From an uncultured Eubacteriales bacterium (lineage in GTDB: Bacteria; Bacillota; Clostridia; Oscillospirales; Acutalibacteraceae), in assembly GCA_934456435.1 (NCBI GenBank), contig CAKSHH010000019.1, forward strand, positions 1-34,837: a stretch of DNA of 34,837 nucleotides, written 5' to 3'. Below the pieces are notes generated by a model. It made no database searches. It saw only the letters and a list, made by a program, of their open reading frames with translations, and was not told the origin of the DNA. The translations under genes and the position numbers were made by a program. Positions 8,188 to 15,800 of this stretch are shown in pieces (position 1 is the first letter of the stretch; every line of letters begins with the position of its first letter).

Positions 8188-8571
8188 TTATATACTGTCG
8201 ATAACCGAAGCGAAGTAGTTTTCGGAAACCGAACCGAACAGAAAAGCGTCGATAAAGCCGTCACGCTTTGCCTGCCGAACATTTTCGGAAAGCTCTATGT
8301 CGTTCTCGTCATTTACGAAAAAAATAATGCGACATTCCGGAGTGCTTTTCCTGACTTTTTTTGTTATTTTCATTCGTTCCGGGAACATCCAGGGTGAGTA
8401 AGCTTTAACCTCCATTAAAAGCACATCGGCATTATGCAGCTTGCACCATTCGGCAGTTGAATCGGGAAATTCGGAAACAATGACCTGGCAATCTTCCAAT
8501 TCCTGCATAAGCATTCTTTCCATATTGTGTGCATGAATAGCACTTTGAATATCCAATACAATTTTTTTCAT
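8188..8571 (-). CDS. receiver-like protein lacking phosphorylation residues
   Basis: This encodes 127 aa starting MKKIVLDIQSAIH. The start at 8571 is chosen because AAGGCGG lies 8 nt upstream; upstream ATG and GTG options have poorer spacing. The size, the alternating hydrophobic strands and the order of segments match a CheY-like receiver. The key residues differ, however. The usual acidic pair after strand 1 is missing, the phospho-acceptor position in ADVLLMEV is Glu54 instead of Asp, and the lysine expected before VS near the C-terminus is Gly113 (FLFGSVS). It probably works without phosphorylation, by binding a partner. It is the first gene of the lipoprotein train, and it lies just beyond the two-component operon. 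Confidence 0.75.
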   Translation of the reverse strand: MKKIVLDIQSAIHAHNMERMLMQELEDCQVIVSEFPDSTAEWCKLHNADVLLMEVKAYSPWMFPERMKITKKVRKSTPECRIIFFVNDENDIELSENVRQAKRDGFIDAFLFGSVSENYFASVIDSI

Positions 8572-8612
8572 TCCCACCACCGCCTTATTACTCATTTCCT
8601 TTTTCACTTATA

Positions 8613-8656
8613 ATTGTACTTATTTTTTTCCGTTTGTCACTGGCATTTGTGCCAGT
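8613..8656 (-). promoter_or_regulatory. promoter with overlapping operator for the minus-strand train
   Basis: On the minus strand GTGACA (8640-8635) and TACAAT (8618-8613) are separated by 16 nt, a good vegetative promoter. A perfect inverted repeat, ACTGGCA-N4-TGCCAGT (8639-8656), overlaps the -35 box. Its size and place fit a protein operator. A further TTGACA (8692-8697) upstream has only a weak -10 partner. Confidence 0.6.
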
Positions 8657-8704
8657 AAACACACAGAAAATAATTGTTTTTCAAAAATATCTGTCAAACA
8701 GCAC

Positions 8705-8734
8705 AAAAAATCCTCGGCTTTTGAAACCGAGGAT
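8705..8734 (-). terminator. terminator of the two-component operon
   Basis: On the minus strand ATCCTCGG pairs with CCGAGGAT (8710-8717 with 8727-8734) around a 9-nt loop. It is followed by a T run, which reads as six A residues at 8705-8710 on the plus strand. It starts 13 nt after the response-regulator stop codon. Confidence 0.9.
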
Positions 8735-8747
8735 ATATGTTTTTATA

Positions 8748-9377
8748 TTATTCATCTTTTAATGTTGTGACCATCAGCTTGTTTTCAATTGCAGTGGCAA
8801 CCAGCGCTTCACGGCTTTCAAATTCACCTTTTTCCACCATGTCGTCCAGATTCCATCGCACACCGTTTTTCGATATTCCGATTTTATCGGCGATTTCCTG
8901 ATAGGTCAGTCCTCTTATATACCATCGCAGTATATCGAGCTGACGGGGTGAAAAGGTGTCGGACATTGTGTTTTCCATTTCGACGGCAGGGGAGGTGGTA
9001 GGAAAAACGCTTTCACCGTCAAGGGTACGCTTTACTACGTCTAAAAGCTCGGCTGTACCGTGATCCTTGTACCACAGACTGTCGGCAGCACCTTTTTTTG
9101 CCTTAGCCAAAACCTCAGGATCGACAAGCGATGTCACAATTACTATTTTAATGCTCGGAAACGCTTTTTTAATGCGCTCCGCCGCGGCAAGTCCCGAATG
9201 CTTGTGCTGTGTCTGCACGTCCATAAGAATAAGCTGAACCGACCCGTTGCAGAATTTCTCAGCCTCAAAGGCGTCGCGGTACACTCCGACAAGGCAAAAA
9301 TCATTTTCGGATTTTAATCTTTCACTAAAATGCTTCTGAATATACAAATCATCTTCTACAAGTATTGTATTTATCAC
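8748..9377 (-). CDS. NarL/FixJ-family response regulator
   Basis: This encodes 209 aa. The receiver domain (about 1-120) keeps all key residues: acidic pocket E8, D9, D10; phospho-acceptor D53 in LMDVQ; T82 in IVIVTS; and K104 in WYKDHG. A C-terminal LuxR-type helix-turn-helix (about 143-200) contains FSPRQLDILRWYIRGLTYQE and IADKIGISKNGVRWNL. It should bind DNA when phosphorylated by the kinase encoded just upstream. Its GTG start overlaps the kinase stop by 4 nt (GTGA), with AGGAGAA upstream, so the pair is translationally coupled. The target genes are unknown; the adjacent YD-repeat promoter is one candidate. Confidence 0.95.
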   Translation of the reverse strand: MINTILVEDDLYIQKHFSERLKSENDFCLVGVYRDAFEAEKFCNGSVQLILMDVQTQHKHSGLAAAERIKKAFPSIKIVIVTSLVDPEVLAKAKKGAADSLWYKDHGTAELLDVVKRTLDGESVFPTTSPAVEMENTMSDTFSPRQLDILRWYIRGLTYQEIADKIGISKNGVRWNLDDMVEKGEFESREALVATAIENKLMVTTLKDE

Positions 9378-10624
9378 AGATAATTCTCCTTTCCTGGAAG
9401 AGTGATGAGCAGGGCGAAGCGAGGCTTGTATGCGGTGTGCATCTCGCCGCCTACCGCTTCGATACTGCGGCGAAGCGACGACAGTCCGCTGCCCTCCTTA
9501 ATGGGCTCCGACGGGGCAACGCCGTTGTTCGTTATCGTAATATCAAACAAGTCGTTTCGCTCAAATATGCAGATATATACTTCCTTGCCTCCGGCATGCC
9601 TGATACAGTTTGTTACACATTCTTTCGCCGCGGCAACGGTAAGCTCTTCGGCAAGAGAATCGGCGGGAAGGTATCCGTTCACCGTTACCGTTACGCCGAG
9701 GATCTTCGACGTCTGAATAACCTCGTCCATTGTTCCGCCGGCTGTTACACGGTCGCTTGTCAGCACTGCGGTGGCTTCCTGTAAAGCTTCAAGCTTTTTG
9801 TCGGTGTTTTCATCGCTTTCGATTATGTCACGAATCGTCAGCAAACTTCTTCCGATTGTGTCATGTATATGTATTTTCAGGTCAAGACTTTCTTTTTCTT
9901 TTATATCGTCGGCCATTCGTTCATACATTTTTTGAAGCTTGAGGTTGACCTCCTTCAGCTCGTCGTTGATAACTGCTTGACGAACGTTGCCGTTATAAAG
10001 CTCAGTGACGTTATGTGCTGTCATTTGAAGCCAGTTGCCGTCATTGTCAACGGTGATGTTCTGCTTTCGGAATTGCCAAACTGTTTTATCGGGCAGAATG
10101 TAACAGTCGCCGTTAACGGTAATGCTTTTGTCGGGTTGCTCCAGCGCTTCTTCAAGATCTTCGGTGATTTGAAGCTCATGGCCGCTCAAGGCAAACGACA
10201 GACGGCGCATACGGTCATTGCAAAGAATAATACGTCCGTTCGGGTCGGCATAGCATAAACCCATGGGCAGCTTGTCGGTGGCGTCTTTAACGGAAAACGG
10301 GGAGAGCATATTTTTGCGGCGGCGGTACTCTCTCGGCAGGGCAAAGGCGAAATGAACAATAACAAGTAGAATTACCGCAATGAAAATCTGCCAAGGAGCA
10401 TCTAATAAGAACGCATCCTTGCCTTTGAACGGATCTCCCTGAGTCACCGAGAGCAAAAGCGTAAGCAAAAACGCAAAAATAACGAGACTCGGTAAATTGC
10501 CGAGCGATTTGGAGCGGTGAGAGAATTGATAAATAAAAAGTCCCAATTCAAGCACGGCTTCCAAGAAAAGCAGAAGCGGTATTAAGGTCTGCAAAAAGTC
10601 CGGGAGCAAAGAAAAGGCACTCAT
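9374..10624 (-). CDS. membrane sensor histidine kinase, HisKA_3-like
   Basis: This encodes 416 aa. It has three probable membrane helices (about 12-33, 44-61 and 76-97). A PAS-like domain follows (about 115-210; KLPMGLCYADPNGRIILCN). The helical dimerisation region carries H254-D255 in HIHDTIGRSLL. The ATPase domain has N339 in ECVTNCIRHAG and a glycine box EGSGLSSLRRSIEAVGGEM (377-395). This is the kinase type that pairs with NarL regulators. It overlaps the upstream sensor-like gene by 4 nt and the regulator gene by 4 nt. The ribosome site GGAGG lies within a small inverted repeat (10634-10648), which may make translation depend on the upstream gene. Confidence 0.93.
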   Translation of the reverse strand: MSAFSLLPDFLQTLIPLLLFLEAVLELGLFIYQFSHRSKSLGNLPSLVIFAFLLTLLLSVTQGDPFKGKDAFLLDAPWQIFIAVILLVIVHFAFALPREYRRRKNMLSPFSVKDATDKLPMGLCYADPNGRIILCNDRMRRLSFALSGHELQITEDLEEALEQPDKSITVNGDCYILPDKTVWQFRKQNITVDNDGNWLQMTAHNVTELYNGNVRQAVINDELKEVNLKLQKMYERMADDIKEKESLDLKIHIHDTIGRSLLTIRDIIESDENTDKKLEALQEATAVLTSDRVTAGGTMDEVIQTSKILGVTVTVNGYLPADSLAEELTVAAAKECVTNCIRHAGGKEVYICIFERNDLFDITITNNGVAPSEPIKEGSGLSSLRRSIEAVGGEMHTAYKPRFALLITLPGKENYL

Positions 10625-12285
10625 ACGGCGACACCTCCTTCAAGGAGGAATACAAGATGCTGATATCCTTCGTCACCGTCCGTTTCATACCGTACGTTAC
10701 CCTTGCACGCGAGAGAGGACAGGTCGGCTTTGCAGCATATATTTATTGATAAACGCAGCCCTTCAACATCAGAAAGACTTACTTGTATGCCGGATATGTT
10801 TTCGAGGTCCGACTCGATCACCTGTTCGTAAAAATCAAATATTGCCGCAGCCGATTTTCCCGGGAGCATGGAAAGCTCACTGTCGGCAAAGAATGTGCTG
10901 CGCACATTTAGAAGCTTCAGCGTTTGAAGCGACTCGGTGAAGGCTCTTACCAGTTCGGTTATCGCTACCTTATAGTCACGGTCGGTCAACAACGTTAAAT
11001 GTTTACGACGCTTGATATAGCTGCAAAGAACGGCAATTTCGGCAAGTAAAGCTTTTGCCCTTGCCGGATCTGTTTTGTTTATTTTTTGATATTCCTTTGT
11101 AAGCACCGAGATCTTGTTGATTTGAGTTTGAGTTGCACTGCGAAGCAAATCATACAATCGGTTTTGTTCCTCAATCTTTTGTCTTTTTGCCTCACGTTTA
11201 TATTCATAACGCAGCAGATTGTTGCGTTCGTTCAATTCCTCGGCAAGGCTTTCGGATTGCTCTTTGATTTTGAGCAGGACAGACATATCCTCTGTCCATA
11301 CGGCATAACCGCCTCCGATCGGCATTGCGTGAAGGTTCAATCCATCGGAAAGAGTAACGGGATTTTGTACGGCATTTTTCATATCCTCTTTTGAAACGGG
11401 TTTCGTATTTAATGCAGAATATCGAACGTTGAAATCCTTGTCGGTAATTTGCGCCGAGGTTCCTGCCGAGAAAGCAAACAGGTCGGCATAGCGGCTGTTG
11501 GAGTGGATATATCCGCAGGCAATACAGGCTTCAAAGCAAAGCATATACATAAGACTTTGAAAAGCGGTAACGTCACCGAATACCGACTTTAGCCAAGGCG
11601 TGCCGATATAGTTTAGTGCAAGATAAGCCAGCGATATTGCCAAAGGAATTACGGGCAAAAAACGACGCGTACCGTTCTTTAACCTGCATTTGAAGAGCAT
11701 AACAATAAGCGCTGCAACGGCGCAAAGTATCTGCCATCCGATTACTGCAAAATAGCATATACCGTAGCCGTGATCTGTATCGGACCAAACAACTGCATCT
11801 TCGGGGAAAGTGAACACAAGACGATGAAGGTCGTTCGTCATTACCAAGAGAAATAAAGCACCCGAAGTGATCCAAAGTGCGGCAGTAGATTTCGGCAGGC
11901 GATATCCGTCGGGCTTACCGAGGGACATTGCTATCAACAGAGCCAGCATCGGAACAAAAAGCATCGGCAAATAGAAAAGATACCAAAGATACCTTATTGC
12001 GGCGGACTGCCAGAATATAAAGTATTTGACTGTTCGGAATGAAAGCCATAATATCAGAAGAACAGAAATGCCCGTCAGATACCGTCCGACCTGTCTTTGT
12101 ACGATACGCTGGCGAACGGAAAGTCCCCATGCGGCATAAAGTCCTATGTAAATAAAACTGCGGAGATAGGAAAACAGCGTAGGGTAGAAGCTTCCTTTTC
12201 CGATAAGGCGAAAAATGTATGCGAGAATTACGGCGAGCAATACAATGCCACCGTTAATAAATGCTTTCTTCTTTTTCTCAATCAT
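10621..12285 (-). CDS. multi-pass sensor with degenerate kinase module
   Basis: This encodes 554 aa. Seven to eight membrane helices lie in residues 10-260, like the 7TM input regions of some histidine kinases. A PAS-like segment follows (about 268-340; FSAGTSAQITDKDFNVRYS). A long charged helix, probably a coiled coil (about 340-400), leads to a C-terminal region the size of a kinase core. That region has no HD or HE phospho-acceptor motif, no Asn box and no glycine box; the expected ATPase part reads FDFYEQVIESDLENISGIQ. It is therefore probably a pseudokinase that senses a signal and acts on the true kinase encoded next. It is the first gene of the operon, transcribed from 12361. Confidence 0.85.
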   Translation of the reverse strand: MIEKKKKAFINGGIVLLAVILAYIFRLIGKGSFYPTLFSYLRSFIYIGLYAAWGLSVRQRIVQRQVGRYLTGISVLLILWLSFRTVKYFIFWQSAAIRYLWYLFYLPMLFVPMLALLIAMSLGKPDGYRLPKSTAALWITSGALFLLVMTNDLHRLVFTFPEDAVVWSDTDHGYGICYFAVIGWQILCAVAALIVMLFKCRLKNGTRRFLPVIPLAISLAYLALNYIGTPWLKSVFGDVTAFQSLMYMLCFEACIACGYIHSNSRYADLFAFSAGTSAQITDKDFNVRYSALNTKPVSKEDMKNAVQNPVTLSDGLNLHAMPIGGGYAVWTEDMSVLLKIKEQSESLAEELNERNNLLRYEYKREAKRQKIEEQNRLYDLLRSATQTQINKISVLTKEYQKINKTDPARAKALLAEIAVLCSYIKRRKHLTLLTDRDYKVAITELVRAFTESLQTLKLLNVRSTFFADSELSMLPGKSAAAIFDFYEQVIESDLENISGIQVSLSDVEGLRLSINICCKADLSSLACKGNVRYETDGDEGYQHLVFLLEGGVAV

Positions 12286-12355
12286 ACTTTCTACCCCATG
12301 CTTCTACTTGTCATTTTGTCTGATACAAAACATTCTAAATACTTTCATAATTTAG

Positions 12356-12383
12356 ATTATAGCATAAACTTTACTTTTTTCAA
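12356..12383 (-). promoter_or_regulatory. promoter of the two-component operon
   Basis: On the minus strand TTGAAA (12383-12378) and TATAAT (12361-12356) are separated by 16 nt. A TG one base upstream of the -10 box adds an extended -10. The promoter lies about 70 nt upstream of the first start codon. Confidence 0.8.
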
Positions 12384-12624
12384 CTGATTACTTTCAGGAT
12401 AGACTTTTTTATCTGAGCCGAAGCGTTGAATTAAAAATTTGCTTTTATTCATTTTATGGCGTGATTCACTAACAGTGTGCAATCTTTTTTACCCGGGTTT
12501 GTGATTATTGTATTAAAATTAGCTACTTTTTCCAAACAGAAAGGATCGCACATTGTGCGGTTTTTTGCTGTTAAATTTGGCGTTTTTCTTGTTTAATATC
12601 TAAAGATGTTATTGAGAACAATTC
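12384..12624. other. intergenic spacer between divergent operons
   Basis: No credible gene was found in this stretch. It contains a small hairpin, CGCAC-ATT-GTGCG (12547-12559), followed by GTTTTTT. This could be a weak plus-strand terminator, perhaps of an attenuated leader or small RNA, but no promoter could be assigned to it. Confidence 0.4.
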
Positions 12625-12879
12625 AAAAAAGTACGCAATAATTTGACTAAGAAGAAACAATCTGCGAATAAAATACACTTTTGCACTTTTAGTCAACGAA
12701 GTTGCACTCTTTGTTGAAATTTGTTGTTTTTACATTTATATTAAAAATTGGGGGAATGTAGGTATAAATTAAAAATCGAGGAGGGCAGTATGGAAAGACA
12801 CAATATATTTTCAAAAATAATTGCGGTTATTCTAACGGTCACAATAATCATCGGAATATTGCCGATGACGGTGCTTGCT
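12625..12879 (+). repeat. leader and signal-peptide repeat, copy 1
   Basis: About 255 bp covering the promoter, untranslated leader, ribosome site and signal-peptide codons of the first YD gene. It aligns without gaps to 22592-22846 (offset 9967) ahead of the second YD gene. The noncoding part is almost identical; the signal-peptide part is slightly diverged. The gap-free similarity means that the two big genes share one regulatory module, either by duplication or by gene conversion. Confidence 0.9.
12681..12742 (+). promoter_or_regulatory. promoter with paired direct repeats, first YD gene
   Basis: TTGAAA (12714-12719) and TATATT (12737-12742) lie 17 nt apart, a good sigma-A promoter. Two direct repeats, TTGCACTTTTAGTCAA (12681-12696) and TTGCACTCTTTGTTGAA (12702-12718), are spaced exactly 21 bp (two helical turns); the second runs into the -35 box. 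Such spacing fits an activator bound on one face of the DNA. TTGACTAA (12643-12650) is an inverted match to the end of the first repeat. Confidence 0.7.
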
Positions 12880-15800
12880 CAGGCTGTTGAAGATGAGAAA
12901 GAAAAGTTTGAACAGAGCGGATATTCAAGCAATGTTTCTCAGGAGGAAGAGGAGCCGACCGTAATCGGTGAAGATACTGAACGTCGCAACAGCGAAAATA
13001 CAAAGTATTTTAAGATGAGCGACGGTACGGTTAAAGCTGCAATGTACAATGACCCGGTCCTGTATAAGGATGAAACGGGTAAGTGGCAGGAAATTGACAA
13101 TTCTCTTGACTCCTCTGATGAGGTTAGTAATGATGAGGCGTCGGATTTCAATGGCTATGAAACCAAGAAAAATAAGTTTAAAGTAAAGTTTGCAAAAAAT
13201 GCAAATCAAAAAAAGCTTGTGAGCGTGAAGATGGACAACTATTCCGTTAGCCTCTCATTGCTCAACAAAACAAAGAAAAACAACTCCTCAATGAAGCAGG
13301 AAAAGAAAGCAAAAATCAAGGATCTGACTGTTGCTTCAAACGTCAGTCAAAAGGTTTATTACGAAAATATCTTGCCCGACACGAATATTGAATATATTGT
13401 CAACGGATCGGGCGTTAAGGAGAATATAGTAGTTAAATCTGTTCAGAGCAGCTATGAATATAACTTTGAGATTGCCGTAAAGGATGTTACTCTCTCTTTG
13501 GCAGAGGACGGGTGTATTTATGCCAAGGACACAACCACAGGTGCAACGGTATTTGTTATGCCGAAACCGTTTATGCTTGATGCTAATTATGAATACTCGG
13601 ATAAGGTCAGTTACAGCCTGAGTACAAAGAACAAGCATAAATACGAAATTACAATTTCTGCCGATTCCGAATGGTTGAACAGCAGTGAAAGATCGTTCCC
13701 CGTAACGATTGACCCGGCGATACAAACAAAAAAATCGGGCAGTGCGATTGACTCGGTGTATGTTGCCAAAGGATTGCCCAATCAGAATCGCTATTCGGAT
13801 CCGATGATGATGGTCGGTAGAGAGTCAACAGACGCAGATATTTGCCAAGGTCTTATCAAATTTACTCTCCCAAGCATAAACCGCGGAGATGTTGTAATTG
13901 ATGCACAGCTCGTTACGGTGCAAAGCTATACTGATGCATATTCGGATACAACGCCCGACACGGCAATAGAAGTTCATGCCGTTACAAGCAGTTGGAACGC
14001 AACATCGGTTACATGGAACACAAAGCCGACATACGAATCGGCTGTTGCAGACTTTGAAATTCTGAAAGCAAGTGAAAAGGGTGTGGATCCTAAATATCGT
14101 CAATGGAATGTCACGTCTATCGTTAAGCGTTGGTATGAAAATCCGAGCTTTGCAAATAACGGATTGTTGCTGAGATCATCAAACGAAAATAAATCATCAT
14201 ATAATGATTCTTGCATTTATATGTGGGTTTACGGCGAAAAGTATCCTCTGAGTGAGGCATACCCGATGCTGTATATAAATTTCAGGTCAAATAAAGGACT
14301 TGAATCTTACTGGAGCTATACGGACATCAGCGCAGGCAGGGCAGGAACAGCGTCAATATGCGAATTTTCGGGTAATCTTGTATTTACTCATAACGATGTA
14401 ACAACTGCGGGCAGCCGTGCGCCGGCTTCAATTTCGCATATTTTTAACAATTATATGGCAGATGAAAACTTTGGCGACGTTATGCCGTACAGAGGTAAGG
14501 GCTGGATGCTGAGCAGTCAGAAGCAGCTTCTGCCGTCGTCAAAATTCGGTCTTTCGACCGAAGCTCAGAAAACCTATCCGTATGTTTATATTGACGGTGA
14601 CGGAACCGAACACTATTTTCAAAAGAAAAGCGACGGAACAATGAATGATGAGGACGGAATGGATCTGACTCTTACCGTCCCGAAAACCACAGACAACGCA
14701 TACTACAAAATCAACGACGAAAAAAATAACCTGATGTATTTTAACGTTGCGGGCGGCTTCGCAAGGTCGCTTGACAGCAACGGTAATCAGATTGCAAACT
14801 ACTATGCCGCCGCTAACAATCCCAAAATTTGGAAAGTAACCGACGGTGCAGGTCATGCGGTAATTCTTTCGCCGACTTCGGACGGTAAAACAATTCAGAA
14901 GATAACAGATTCGGCAGGCAGAGTTACCACATATACATGGAACGATGACGACCGTTTGACTACCATAACATATCCCGACGGGAAAAAGACGCAGTTTACT
15001 TATGATTCCGAGGGGGCAATGACTTCGGTAACTTCACCCGACGGATATACGCTTCAGTTTACCTATACGCCGCTGTCAAACGGCAAGCGAGTTTCCAAGG
15101 TTGTTGAGAGTGCAAACGGAACGGCGGGTCAGACGATTAGCTTTGACTATTCGCAGTACGGACAAACCGTTATCCGTTCATCGGGTAAGGACGGAGTATA
15201 CGGCAACAGCGATGACGTCTACACAACCGTAAAGTTTGACAGCGCAGGCAGAACCGTGTGCTCAGAAGCGACAAGCAACGGAAAGTCTTTAGCGGCTTCG
15301 GCGGCGGAATACACTGCTTCAAGTCCCAATAGCAACGCAAGCAACATAAAACAGCTTAACCGACTGAGCAAATCAATGACAGGCGGTCAGTTTGTCAGAA
15401 ATTTCCTCCGTGACGGAAGCGCCGACATAAGCGGAACGTGGACTAAGCTCCAATGGAACGGCACGGCGGACTACGACGGAACGACGACAGAAGCAGATCA
15501 GCTTTACGGACGTTACAGCTACTATATAAAGAGCAAAACTTTTACAAACGGCGCGGGAGCAAGAGCTTGCCAGGCACTCACATCCGGTCAGTTCAAGGCG
15601 GGAACGACATACACTTTCTCGGCGTGGGTTAAGACCAAAAATGTTGTTCCGAGGGATGCGTCCAATTCGTTTGGTGTCCAGCTTTTCACAACATACTGGA
15701 AGTCGGACGGAAGCGCGGTTGACACAGCTTCGGATGTCTTGACCGGAACAACGGATGCAACAATAAACAACGGCTGGCAGCGTCTTTCGGTAACGTTTAC

